From: Chania multitudinisentens RB-25
GTDB taxonomy: Bacteria > Pseudomonadota > Gammaproteobacteria > Enterobacterales > Enterobacteriaceae
DNA: 64,000 bases
Assembly: GCF_000520015.2 (NCBI RefSeq)
Contig: NZ_CP007044.2
Location: 4,526,001-4,590,000 of the forward strand
Direction: 5' to 3'
The notes under the pieces were generated by a model. The model saw nothing but the letters and a program-made list of their open reading frames with translations. It had not been told where the DNA came from and searched no databases. A program made the translations under genes and the position numbers. Shown piece after piece: positions 25,925 through 34,669 of this stretch; positions within the stretch are counted from its first letter, which is position 1, and each line of letters starts with the position of its first letter.

Positions 25925-25983
25925 CCCCTTGGCAGGGGCTACTTCACCCTATTGAATAGGCACCTTGCAGGATTGGTTGCCGC

Positions 25984-26448
25984 TTATGCGCCACGCAGGC
26001 GCTGCGCCAGCCCTTTCAGAAAATAACGCAGCATCTGATCGCCGCAGGGGCGATAGTTTTTAGTGCCTTCTTTGCGGAACAGCGCGCTTAACTCCGGCTT
26101 GGAAATACGAAAATCCACCGCAGTGAAAATCTGGTGCAAATCGATATCTTTCAACTCAAACGCCACGCGCAATTTTTTCAGCACCAGATTGTTGGTGATT
26201 GGCAGCTCTACCGCTGGCGCGGGGAATTTGTCGTCTTTGCCACGTTTGAAGAACACTAAGCCATTCAGGAAATGTGCCATCACTTCGTCTGGGCATTTCT
26301 CAAAGCCTGGTTCGCCTTCTTTGATCACATAGGCTCCCATTGCTGCAATATCAACGTCGAAACCGTCCAATTTAACGATCTCAACCATTTTGGCGTCGTT
26401 AATACTCAGCATGTAGCGCACGCTGCGCAGCACATCATTATTGATCAT
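25984..26448 (-). CDS. yehS: DUF1456 family protein YehS
   Basis: A 154-aa cytoplasmic protein of the DUF1456 family, with two repeats of about 70 aa: MINNDVLRSVRYMLSINDAK at the start, then TNNLVLKKLRVAFELKDIDL. Both repeats share the L-K/R-x-[AV]-x-[EM]L-x-D/N pattern. E. coli YehS is the same family; no biochemical role is known to me. Convergent with the sugar operon regulator and divergent from the fimbrial operon. Confidence 0.83.
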   Translation of the reverse strand: MINNDVLRSVRYMLSINDAKMVEIVKLDGFDVDIAAMGAYVIKEGEPGFEKCPDEVMAHFLNGLVFFKRGKDDKFPAPAVELPITNNLVLKKLRVAFELKDIDLHQIFTAVDFRISKPELSALFRKEGTKNYRPCGDQMLRYFLKGLAQRLRGA

Positions 26449-26900
26449 GGCATTGCCTTTAGCTTGTAAGCGGGAAAGGGGTCAACGGCAGGAAAAACGG
26501 CCGCACACCTTGCATGTGCGGCAGTATAGGGGGCCAACCGGGGTTTCTCAATCCTATTTGTGGGCTGGCAATTACCCACGGCTTTCCTCGGCAAGTTCAT
26601 AACCACGTTGAATATCTGTTAGGCAGCGTACCCTCTCCATATCACGATATTCCCAGGAGGCGATCACGGCTTCTACATAGCGATCCCTACACGCAGGAAG
26701 ATTCCCACACAAAAAAGAGTAACGTCTTACACCCTCAGAATAAGAAAATCCCTATCCTACTTTTCGTCGTTTATATAGCTAGTTATCACTGGTCGGATGG
26801 GTGAAGAGCTTCACTCCATGTCAACCAATGAAAAAATACTCAATAAACGTCAAAAAAACGAAAGTTGTTATTTTTTAGTAAGCCCATAGGAAATTTAAGC
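26449..26900. promoter_or_regulatory. yehS/fimbrial operon intergenic region
   Basis: This 452-bp spacer holds no gene that I can support. A perfect 8-bp stem hairpin, GCCGCACA / TGTGCGGC with a 7-nt loop, lies at 26500-26522. The half near the fimbrial operon is very AT-rich (26810-26890) and should contain its promoter. The subunit gene has a good ribosome binding site, AGGAAA, before the ATG at 26901. I looked for paired inverted repeats of a phase-variable invertible promoter and saw none. Confidence 0.45.
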
Positions 26901-27422
26901 ATGTTTTTCAATAAAAAAGCCATTGCCACTCTGTTTGCTACCAGCATGGTAGGGATCACCATGAACGCCAGCGCCGCGCCTGCTGCAGAGGTGACTCTGC
27001 AAGGTATCATCACCAACACCACCTGCGACGTCACCGTTAACGGTGGTAGAGCTACCCTCAATATCGGTGTGTTCAGAGCCAGCGATTTCGCCGCCGCCAA
27101 TACTCAACAGGGCAGCGTACCGTTGAACGTTACACTGAGCAACTGCACCGCAGATGAAACCGGCAACCTGCTCATTCAGGGCGTGACCTCTACCGCTAAC
27201 AACGACAAGAACCTGTTTGTCAACGTTGATAGCGATACCGTCGGCTTTATGATCAAAAATGCCAACGACGTACAGCTGGCGGCTAATGCACCAACCAGCC
27301 TGGCAGCCACCGAAGCGGCACCAACCAACTACAGCTTCCAGGTTGGTATGGGCTCCACCACTACGGTTCCGGCTGCCGGTGCCTACAGTGCGCCAGTTGT
27401 CGTCGCTTATATTGTGAACTAA
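26901..27422 (+). CDS. Fimbrial major subunit (chaperone-usher pilin)
   Basis: A 173-aa pilin, the presumed major subunit because it is first and separate. The signal peptide is about residues 1-25, ending NASA. The mature N-terminus holds the donor strand (AEVTLQGIIT), followed by a disulfide pair in TTCDVTV and LSNCTAD. The protein ends in the usual beta-strand VVVAYIVN with a penultimate-type Tyr recognised by the chaperone. Assembled through the periplasmic chaperones and the usher downstream. Confidence 0.87.
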   Translation: MFFNKKAIATLFATSMVGITMNASAAPAAEVTLQGIITNTTCDVTVNGGRATLNIGVFRASDFAAANTQQGSVPLNVTLSNCTADETGNLLIQGVTSTANNDKNLFVNVDSDTVGFMIKNANDVQLAANAPTSLAATEAAPTNYSFQVGMGSTTTVPAAGAYSAPVVVAYIVN

Positions 27423-27491
27423 ACGTCACCTTTTCGAACCAGAGCGAAGGGCCATGCTTTTCGCTCTTATTCAATACAGGTGAAAAAAGGA

Positions 27492-28223
27492 ATGACGTTG
27501 AATATAAAACATACTTTGCGAATTATCGCTGGAGGAATGCTGTTAACCGCTGCGCCAGCAATGGCCGGTATTTCTGCCGATGCGACCCGCGTTATCTTCC
27601 AGGCCAACGACGAGGCAAAGGGAAAAAGCATCGGGCTGACCAGCAGTACGTCCTCTCTCTCTCCCTATCTGGTCAAAACGCAAGTTACACAGGATGTTCA
27701 GGGGCAACAAACTCAGGTGCCCTTTGTCACTACACCGTCGCTGTTTCGTCTTGAACCAGGTAGTACCAACCAAGTGTTGATGATGAAAACTCCAGGTAGC
27801 TTACCCCAGGATCGGGAGTCGCTGTTCTATTTTCGCGCCGTTGCCATGCCTGCCGGGGCAGCCAGCACGACATCTCCAGCACCGGCCGTTGCCGGGACGT
27901 TGCAGGTAGCGACCGCCACCGTAATCAAACTGTTCTATCGCCCTGGTGGTCTGGCGATGCCGCAACCCCAGGCGATGAGCAAATTGCAGTTTTCTGCCGA
28001 AAAGCAAGGGGTAAAAGTCAGTAACCCGACCCCGTATTACATCACGCTTAATCGCTTGAGCATCGGTAATACCCCGGTGAAACTGCGCGTGGAAGACGGC
28101 AGCAGCATGATCGCCCCCTATAGCCATGCCCTTTACCCAGGCACACCTCGGCAAGGCCGCGTTGAGTGGACCGCCATCAATGACTACGGTGGCATGGAGG
28201 CATTCAATGGCACGGTGCAGTAA
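27492..28223 (+). CDS. Fimbrial chaperone 1
   Basis: A 243-aa PapD-like periplasmic chaperone. The signal peptide ends about residue 26 (LLTAAPAMA). The chaperone site residues are visible: Arg in DATRVIFQ (R8 equivalent) and Lys in VIKLFYRP (K112 equivalent), then the conserved VSNPTPYYITL in the second domain. A short F1-G1 loop suggests the FGS subtype. The ATG at 27492 is chosen over a GTG at 27480, which lies within the likely ribosome binding stretch CAGGTG. The end overlaps the next pilin gene by 17 bp. Confidence 0.87.
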   Translation: MTLNIKHTLRIIAGGMLLTAAPAMAGISADATRVIFQANDEAKGKSIGLTSSTSSLSPYLVKTQVTQDVQGQQTQVPFVTTPSLFRLEPGSTNQVLMMKTPGSLPQDRESLFYFRAVAMPAGAASTTSPAPAVAGTLQVATATVIKLFYRPGGLAMPQPQAMSKLQFSAEKQGVKVSNPTPYYITLNRLSIGNTPVKLRVEDGSSMIAPYSHALYPGTPRQGRVEWTAINDYGGMEAFNGTVQ

Positions 28224-28764
28224 GGCGCCGCTGATAGGGCTGCTGGGTAGTCTGCTGCTGCCGACAGTCACTCTGGCTGCCAATACCGCTTCGGTAGATT
28301 TCAGTGCTCAGATCAGCGATGGCAGTTGCGAACTGACGCTGTCCGAGCCCCACTTGTCTTACGGCGTGCATCGCCGGAGCGATGTACAGGCCAGCACAAC
28401 GGTGATGCTGCTGCCATTGACGGCAGGCATCCAGTGCAGCGGTGCTACTACTCCAACGATTAAAGTGAGTGGCGTTCCCTATACTCCGGCACCTGTCTCC
28501 CGGGCAGTGATATTTCGCGATGCGGATTCCGCAGCCAAGGGCGTGGGCTTCATGGTGCGCCGCGATACCGGTGGTATTACGACCGGCAATTTCTTTAATA
28601 CCGATGCGGCATTGGTGAATGGAGAAGCCGTTACGCTGTCTGCCGTTGCAGAAGAAACACTGCACAGCGAACCTTTCCTGCTGGGGCTGGTACGTGCGGG
28701 TAACGAACCGGTTACCCCTGGCACCATCAAAGCCACACTGACTTTTACGGTGGCTTATGAATAG
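28207..28764 (+). CDS. Fimbrial minor subunit 1
   Basis: A 185-aa pilin-like protein. The signal peptide is LIGLLGSLLLPTVTLA, and the mature part starts NTASVDFSAQISDGSCELTLSE with the Cys of the pilin disulfide; the partner is in GIQCSGATT. It ends in LTFTVAYE, a chaperone-recognition strand. The ATG at 28207 lies inside the end of the first chaperone gene, giving a translational overlap of 17 bp. Probably an adaptor or tip-proximal subunit. Confidence 0.78.
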   Translation: MARCSKAPLIGLLGSLLLPTVTLAANTASVDFSAQISDGSCELTLSEPHLSYGVHRRSDVQASTTVMLLPLTAGIQCSGATTPTIKVSGVPYTPAPVSRAVIFRDADSAAKGVGFMVRRDTGGITTGNFFNTDAALVNGEAVTLSAVAEETLHSEPFLLGLVRAGNEPVTPGTIKATLTFTVAYE

Positions 28765-29353
28765 ATTCAATTTTCGGGAACCGACCAGAGGTCTCTCTTT
28801 TTTATCCACTCCGCTACTGACCACGGCGCTGCTGCTGTGGAGTACGGCGAGTATGGCGGGATCGTCTTCTACTCCGCTTAATTTCACGGCGACCTTTATA
28901 GCTGGCACCTGTGATATTACCGTCAGTCCGAGCGACATTAACTGGGGTTCGATCCCTTCAGCAGAGATCAAACAGGCAGGCGCTAGCGGCGTGCAGCCCC
29001 GTGATCTGGCGGTCAACTACGCCAACTGTACCGGGTTTGGTATCCACCCCAAACTGACCATCAGCGGTACTACCCTTAGCGCTGGGATCCCGCTGTTTAC
29101 CAAGAACAACAATGCCGGGAACGATGACGCCAGCGGGTATGGGGTGCGCCTGGTGAGCAGCGCTGCACCACAGACAGCGCTGGGGGATGGCGATCGGGTG
29201 TCCGTCGGCACGCCGGGCGTGCCACTGAGTGAACTTAATGGAACCCAGACGCCGTTTCAGGCCAGCCTCTCCTGCGGCAATAATTGCGCGGCCTCAACGC
29301 TGCATGGCGGCATGCTTAGCGCCACCGTCACTTTTCAGTTTCTGTATGAGTGA
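28757..29353 (+). CDS. Fimbrial minor subunit 2
   Basis: A 198-aa pilin-like protein overlapping its upstream neighbour by 8 bp. Hydrophobic signal peptide LLTTALLLWSTASMA; mature part with the donor strand TPLNFTATFIAG, Cys in GTCDITV and VNYANCTGF, and a further Cys pair LSCGNNCAA near residue 175. The C-terminal strand is TVTFQFLYE. The extra disulfide loop distinguishes it from the major pilin. Role as a minor or adaptor subunit is inferred. Confidence 0.78.
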   Translation: MNRFNFREPTRGLSFLSTPLLTTALLLWSTASMAGSSSTPLNFTATFIAGTCDITVSPSDINWGSIPSAEIKQAGASGVQPRDLAVNYANCTGFGIHPKLTISGTTLSAGIPLFTKNNNAGNDDASGYGVRLVSSAAPQTALGDGDRVSVGTPGVPLSELNGTQTPFQASLSCGNNCAASTLHGGMLSATVTFQFLYE

Positions 29354-29362
29354 GAGCGCCGC

Positions 29363-30103
29363 ATGAATATCAAATATTTCAGTGGATTACTGGCCGCTGT
29401 TCTGCTCAGTTGCCCCCTGGTACAAGCCGCACCGCAGGAGCGGAGTGGGATAAGCCTCAGCCAGACAAGGGTAGTGTTTGATGCCAAAGCCACAAGCACC
29501 ACGGTGGGGATTCGCAACTACAGCGATCGTCCGTGGCTGATCCGGGCTCAGGTGATGACTGCACCAGGCGGCACACAAAGCGCTCCGTTTATGGTTACCC
29601 CACCACTGTTCCGGCTGGAGCCAAACAGCCAGAGCACGGTACGCATTCTGCGCCAGGGTACCGACGTCTTACCCACTGACCGCGAATCGGTATTTTACCT
29701 GAGCTTCCTCGCGATTCCGTCGTCGTCCAAACCGGATAGCGACACGGCGTCTGCGGTATCTGCCCAGGTGACGGTGGGTATCGATACCGTCATCAAGCTG
29801 TTTTACCGTCCGAGCGGGCTGGCGCTGACGCCGCAGGATGCAGCGGCAAAGCTGACCGTTCGCCTACAGGATAATGAGGTGGAAGTGAACAACCCAACGC
29901 CCTATTACCAGACCCTGATCTCTTTCAGCCTGGATGGTAAACCGGTAGCGGTGCGCGAAGCCGGCAGCATGATTGCCCCCTTTACTTCCCAGCGTTATCC
30001 CGCCAGCGGGCAACCCCGGCAGGCCAGTTGGTCGGTCATTAATGATTATGGCGGTATCAGCCCGAGTTACCAGGCCACAATAAGCCACGGAGAGGCACCA
30101 TGA
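29363..30103 (+). CDS. Fimbrial chaperone 2
   Basis: A 246-aa PapD-like chaperone, signal peptide to about residue 22 (LVQA). Chaperone site residues are Arg in LSQTRVVFDA and Lys in VIKLFYRPSGL. Domain 2 has VNNPTPYYQTLISF. It is related to chaperone 1 in the same operon (shared F-x-T-x-LFRLEP and P-x-DRES-x-FY motifs), so the two probably arose by duplication. Overlaps chaperone 3 by 4 bp. Confidence 0.86.
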   Translation: MNIKYFSGLLAAVLLSCPLVQAAPQERSGISLSQTRVVFDAKATSTTVGIRNYSDRPWLIRAQVMTAPGGTQSAPFMVTPPLFRLEPNSQSTVRILRQGTDVLPTDRESVFYLSFLAIPSSSKPDSDTASAVSAQVTVGIDTVIKLFYRPSGLALTPQDAAAKLTVRLQDNEVEVNNPTPYYQTLISFSLDGKPVAVREAGSMIAPFTSQRYPASGQPRQASWSVINDYGGISPSYQATISHGEAP

Positions 30104-30846
30104 TAAACCGAAGATTTCATCACATAGCGGGCCTGCTGTTGTGTATGGCACTGCTGTTACCGGGCATGGCGGCAGCTCAGGGCGCGCCGGGGCTGACCTT
30201 ACAGTCTACCCGCGTGATTTACCCAGCATCGGCGAGCGGTGGTATCACCTTCAACGTCACCAACAACACCGATACGCCTTACCTGATGCAGTCCCGGGTA
30301 CGTGACTGGGGGAGCAACATTGAGAGCCAGGTGGATAGCCCGGCCCCGTTTGTCGCCTTACCGCCACTACAACGTGTGGCACCCGGCGAAAAGCTGACGT
30401 TACGCATCCGTTTGATGAACAGCTATCTGCGGCAGGATCGGGAGGCGGTATTTACCCTGGCTATCAAGGCTATTCCAGCCCAGCCTGAAGCCCCGCAGGC
30501 CAACAAGGCAGCGGGTGGCAATGACGCGTTGGTACTGGCTACCCAGAACCAGCTCAAGCTGTTTTACCGCCCGGCAGGGCTACCAACCTACGGAGCCGAT
30601 AAGGTGGCACAGCAGTTACGCTTTCAGCTCCAGGGCGATAGGTTACGGGTCGATAATCCCACGCCATTTTGGGCCACCTTTGGTGCGCTAACGGTAGGAG
30701 GGCAAGCCGTGGAAACACCAGCCATGGTACCGCCGTTAGGCCAACAGACCTATTCACTGGCTGCGAAGACCACGGCTGGTGAACTGGCCTGGCAACTGGT
30801 CAATGACCAGGGATCGCTAACGCCCCGCCAGACCAGGATGCTGTAA
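30100..30846 (+). CDS. Fimbrial chaperone 3
   Basis: A 248-aa PapD-like chaperone. Signal peptide LLLCMALLLPGMAAAQG. Site residues are Arg in LQSTRVIYPA and Lys in QLKLFYRPAGLP; domain 2 has VDNPTPFWATFGAL. It diverges more from chaperones 1 and 2 than they do from each other: FVALPPLQRVAPGEKL in place of LFRLEP. A dedicated partner subunit, such as a tip adhesin, is likely but inferred. Confidence 0.86.
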   Translation: MINRRFHHIAGLLLCMALLLPGMAAAQGAPGLTLQSTRVIYPASASGGITFNVTNNTDTPYLMQSRVRDWGSNIESQVDSPAPFVALPPLQRVAPGEKLTLRIRLMNSYLRQDREAVFTLAIKAIPAQPEAPQANKAAGGNDALVLATQNQLKLFYRPAGLPTYGADKVAQQLRFQLQGDRLRVDNPTPFWATFGALTVGGQAVETPAMVPPLGQQTYSLAAKTTAGELAWQLVNDQGSLTPRQTRML

Positions 30847-30893
30847 CCGTGATCTTCTCTATTGCCCTTAGCGTGAAATATTGAATTGAGATA

Positions 30894-33521
30894 ATGATAA
30901 TGACCATTCATTCCTATTTCTGTTCCCGCCAGCGCAGGGGCGGGCAGAACACTTGCGTCCGGTTTCCGCCGCAGCTCCTGGCATTAAGCATACTGCTCGC
31001 CAGTCAGCCAACGTTGGCACAGGATTATTTTGACCCCGGTTTTCTCAACGTACTGGGCGGCAAGAGCGAAGTCGATCTGTCGGCATTTAACCAAGCGGGC
31101 GGTATGGAAGAAGGCAGCTATCCGCTGGAGGTGGCGATCAACCAGCGTGAGGCCGGCCAGTTTACTCTGGAGTTTAAAAAGAATGCACAGGGGAAGATCA
31201 CCCCGCAATTAACTCCGGCCTTCCTGGATTCGCTCGGCGTGAACATCGCCCAGGTTCCCAGCCTGAAAAATCTGCCGACAGAACAGCCGATAGACGATCT
31301 GCCCACGTTAATTCCGCAGGCCAGCACCACATTGAACCTGGCACAATTGCGTCTGGACATCAGCATTCCTCAGGTGGCGATGAAACCAGGGCTGGGTAAC
31401 GCCGTGGACCCAGCACTCTGGGAAGAAGGCATCAGCGCCCTGCTGGCCAACTATACCCTCAGCGCCGGGCGTACCAGCAACAGCAGCAGTGGCACCACGC
31501 AGCACAGCAACAACCTGTTTGCCCTGCTGCATGCCGGAGCCAATAGTGGCCCCTGGCGGCTACGGAGTAGCGTCACGCATACGCGCACAGACAACAGTGG
31601 CTATATCAACCAGCCCCGAACCAACAGCCAAAGCACCCGCTTATCCGAAACCTACCTGGCTCGTGATTTCCACGGGCTGCGTTCTACCTTACTGGCAGGG
31701 GAAAGCAGTACCGGGAGTGACGTGTTTGACAGCGTGCCGTTTCGCGGGGTGAAGCTCAATTCGAATGAGCTGATGTTGCCACCACAGTTGCGCGGCTATG
31801 CGCCGGTTATCAATGGGATCGCCAACGGCAACGCGCGGGTAACGGTACGCCAGAACGGCAACGTGGTCTACGAAACCTGGGTAGCCCCGGGGCCGTTTCG
31901 CATCAATGATGTACAGCAGGCCGGGCTGTCAGGGGACTACGACGTCACCGTGACCGAAGCCAACGGCGAGATTCGCAATTTTATCGTTCCCTATTCGTCG
32001 TTGCCAGTAATGTTGCGCCCCGGCGGATGGAAGTATGAACTGACCGCCGGGCGCTATGACGGCAATATGACCCAGGAGTCACGCCGCGCGGAATTTATGC
32101 TGGGCACGCTGATTTACGGCCTGCCGCAGGGGTTCACCCTGTACGGTGGTGCTCTGGCGGCCAAAGACTATCAGGCATTGAGTGTCGGTAGTGGTATCTC
32201 GGTGAAGAATATCGGCGCGTTCTCGGCAGACGTGACCGCTTCGTCCGCCAACTTCGCCGAGACGCAGCAAACCGGCCAGTCCTATCGCGTGCGCTACTCC
32301 AAGAGCCTGATATCCACCGGCACCTCGGTTGACCTGACGGCCCTGCGTTACTCTACCCGCAACTACTATAGCTTCAGCGAGTTCAACGGCCAGGGTTTCC
32401 GCCTGGAAGACGGCGTCAGCCCCTGGCTACAACAGCGACGGCGCAGCAGTTTTCAGACCCAGCTCAGCCAGCAGTTAGGCAGTTGGGGTAGCCTGAATTT
32501 CCGTGCCTCACGTGATGACTATTGGGGCAGTGAACGCAGCCTGACCGGGCTGGCACTGGGGTACAACAACAGCTACCGCGGCGTGAGCTATGGGGTGAAT
32601 TATGCCATCGACCGGATGCAAGACAGCAACGGCAGTTGGCCAGAAAACCGCCAACTGTCGCTGAATGTCAGCGTGCCGTTCAGCGTATTCGGCCACGCTC
32701 CCGCGTTGCAATCCATGTATGCCACCAGCTCCATGAGCCGGGACAACACCGGGCGTATTCAGAGCCAGACCGGGATCAGCGGCAGTGCGCTGAATCAGGC
32801 GTTCTCCTATAGCGCGTCCCAGGGCCTGGGCAACCAGGGGCAGGCAGCCAACAGCAACCTGAGCGCCGGCTGGCAGGGTAGCAAAGGCAGCCTGAGTGCC
32901 GGTTATAGCTACAGTGAAGATTCGCAATCGATCAACCTGAACGCCAGCGGCGGGATGCTGGTGCATAGCGACGGCGTGACCTTTTCCCGCTCCATGGGCG
33001 AGTCCGTGGCGCTGGTGAGTGCGCCTGGGGCCGCCGGAGTGAACGTGAGTGGCGGCACGGCAGTAACAGACTCTCGGGGGTATGCAGTGGTGCCTTACCT
33101 GACCGCCTACGGCAAAAACAGCGTAGGGCTAGACCCGGCAACGCTGCCGGAAGGCGTGGACATCACCCAGTCGAACCAGAACGTTTACCCAACGCAGGGG
33201 GCGGTAGTGAAGGCCAATTTCGCCACCCGGATAGGCTATCAGGTACTGATGACTCTCAAGCGCGAGACTGGCGTAGTGCCTTTTGGGGCCACTGCCTCGC
33301 TGATCAACGCTCCCCAGGAAGAAAACGGCAGCATCGTGGGGGATGCAGGCCAGGTCTACCTGAGCGGATTGCCAGAACAGGGGGCGCTAAACGTGACATG
33401 GGGCGACAACCCCGATCGTCAATGTCGGGTGAACTTTAACCTGAAAGAAACCCAAACCACACCGGAAAGACCGGTGCGAGAAATCACAGCAAGCTGTGTA
33501 TCAGCAAACGAGAAAGCATGA
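30894..33521 (+). CDS. Fimbrial outer membrane usher
   Basis: An 875-aa outer membrane usher that recruits chaperone-subunit complexes and secretes the pilus. Long signal peptide to about residue 42 (ILLASQPTLA). The N-terminal periplasmic domain begins QDYFDPGFLNVLGGKSEVDL, the 24-strand barrel follows (LLAGESSTGSDVFDSVPFRG) with the plug domain region RVTVRQNGNVVYETWVAPGP. The C-terminal domain has GNVSGG-like and GDAGQVYLSGLPEQG motifs and a disulfide between QCRVNF and ASC. A second in-frame ATG at 30900 is possible. Its stop overlaps the first adhesin start by 4 bp. Confidence 0.91.
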   Translation: MIMTIHSYFCSRQRRGGQNTCVRFPPQLLALSILLASQPTLAQDYFDPGFLNVLGGKSEVDLSAFNQAGGMEEGSYPLEVAINQREAGQFTLEFKKNAQGKITPQLTPAFLDSLGVNIAQVPSLKNLPTEQPIDDLPTLIPQASTTLNLAQLRLDISIPQVAMKPGLGNAVDPALWEEGISALLANYTLSAGRTSNSSSGTTQHSNNLFALLHAGANSGPWRLRSSVTHTRTDNSGYINQPRTNSQSTRLSETYLARDFHGLRSTLLAGESSTGSDVFDSVPFRGVKLNSNELMLPPQLRGYAPVINGIANGNARVTVRQNGNVVYETWVAPGPFRINDVQQAGLSGDYDVTVTEANGEIRNFIVPYSSLPVMLRPGGWKYELTAGRYDGNMTQESRRAEFMLGTLIYGLPQGFTLYGGALAAKDYQALSVGSGISVKNIGAFSADVTASSANFAETQQTGQSYRVRYSKSLISTGTSVDLTALRYSTRNYYSFSEFNGQGFRLEDGVSPWLQQRRRSSFQTQLSQQLGSWGSLNFRASRDDYWGSERSLTGLALGYNNSYRGVSYGVNYAIDRMQDSNGSWPENRQLSLNVSVPFSVFGHAPALQSMYATSSMSRDNTGRIQSQTGISGSALNQAFSYSASQGLGNQGQAANSNLSAGWQGSKGSLSAGYSYSEDSQSINLNASGGMLVHSDGVTFSRSMGESVALVSAPGAAGVNVSGGTAVTDSRGYAVVPYLTAYGKNSVGLDPATLPEGVDITQSNQNVYPTQGAVVKANFATRIGYQVLMTLKRETGVVPFGATASLINAPQEENGSIVGDAGQVYLSGLPEQGALNVTWGDNPDRQCRVNFNLKETQTTPERPVREITASCVSANEKA

Positions 33522-34618
33522 TGAAGAAACTACCAATAATACCCCCCCGATTTACCGGGCCTGCGTTAATGCTGGCGGGGATCATGCTGTGGGGAAACGC
33601 ACTGCCCACTTTAGCGTTGGATATATTAGGGCCAGGGTTTACCCATTTAGGGCAATTGGCGGCCAGAAGTACCTCTAGCACCACTGGATCATGGATTTAT
33701 AATAATCCTATTAGTAATAGTTTAGGTATTAATTTATATCTTGGAACGTCTATTGACATTAATGTACGTTGCGATACTGCCCTACCCAATATCCAGACGC
33801 CGGATGGAAATTATTACGGATGGGAATTGTCCCCCAACTCTGGTGTCTATGGCGTTATCTATGACGGTACCGTGAATAGTTGGGTTTGGCGTTCAGCTAG
33901 TTACACCACACGACATTCCCATACTGCCACCTGGGAAACCAATGGTAGGGCATCTACCAACGGCACCAACAGGCTAGCAAATTGTTATACTACAGTGCCG
34001 AGTGTACAAGCAGGGCAAGCGAACATGTTTCTGCGTACCGGGGATAATACCCTCAGCGGCCAACTGAATTACGGGGTCTATGTGGACACCACCCGTCCAC
34101 AAGCGGGCACTTATAACCTGAACTTTTATCTTGGAAAATATCAAGGGAGTTTCACGCCTGTCTCACACGCCCTCAATGTTCGCCTTACCGCCTGCACCGT
34201 CACTACCCCCAGTCAGATCCGCTTTGGTACTGTTGATGCGGGTTCTGTCGCCCCGGTTATCTCCCCGGACAGCGGAATAGACCTTGCCTGTAACGGCCGC
34301 GCGCCTACGGTTAATGTTTCCTATTCGGCGCAGGCGGTCTCCCCCACTCAAACTTCGTCACAACTGGTGATGAGCAACGGCCAGAACCAGGCGCAGGGAA
34401 CGGTGCGCGGCTTTATTGGCAACGGTGCAGACGCTGATGTCGGCTGCAACGATGCCGCGACCTCCATCCATTTTGGCAGCCCGGCCAAGAGCCTGTTAGC
34501 CAATGCCGCAAGTAATCAGAGCCACACTATCCCATTGAAATGGGTGCTTTGCCCTAATGCTACTCCGGTGTTGGGAGAGGGAAGAGCCAGCGCAACGCTG
34601 GATATTATCTGGCAATAG
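33518..34618 (+). CDS. Fimbrial tip adhesin, copy 1
   Basis: A 366-aa two-domain adhesin. Signal peptide about residues 1-34 (ALPTLA, then LDILGPGF). The N-terminal domain (about 35-220) is presumably receptor-binding, with Cys pairs and the motif TPDGNYYGWELSPNSGVYGV. The pilin domain (about 225-366) starts ACTVTTPSQIRFGTVDAG and ends ATLDIIWQ. The gene is followed by a near-copy. Between the copies the 5' 130 bp and the 3' 430 bp are almost identical, while the middle of the binding domain differs greatly. Coupled to the usher by a 4-bp overlap. The receptor is unknown. Confidence 0.83.
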   Translation: MMKKLPIIPPRFTGPALMLAGIMLWGNALPTLALDILGPGFTHLGQLAARSTSSTTGSWIYNNPISNSLGINLYLGTSIDINVRCDTALPNIQTPDGNYYGWELSPNSGVYGVIYDGTVNSWVWRSASYTTRHSHTATWETNGRASTNGTNRLANCYTTVPSVQAGQANMFLRTGDNTLSGQLNYGVYVDTTRPQAGTYNLNFYLGKYQGSFTPVSHALNVRLTACTVTTPSQIRFGTVDAGSVAPVISPDSGIDLACNGRAPTVNVSYSAQAVSPTQTSSQLVMSNGQNQAQGTVRGFIGNGADADVGCNDAATSIHFGSPAKSLLANAASNQSHTIPLKWVLCPNATPVLGEGRASATLDIIWQ

Positions 34619-34669
34619 CGCCCCCTATTGGATGAGAGCAACGAACGCTATATCAGCAAACGAGAAAAT

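Noticed and set aside
26514..26804. 96-codon plus-strand frame before the fimbrial genes
   Set aside because: Low-complexity content, no ribosome binding site and no domain; it overlaps the intergenic hairpin.
26449..26900. Invertible promoter (phase variation) for the fimbrial operon
   Set aside because: I found no pair of inverted repeats flanking a promoter and no recombinase gene nearby; only one small hairpin is present.
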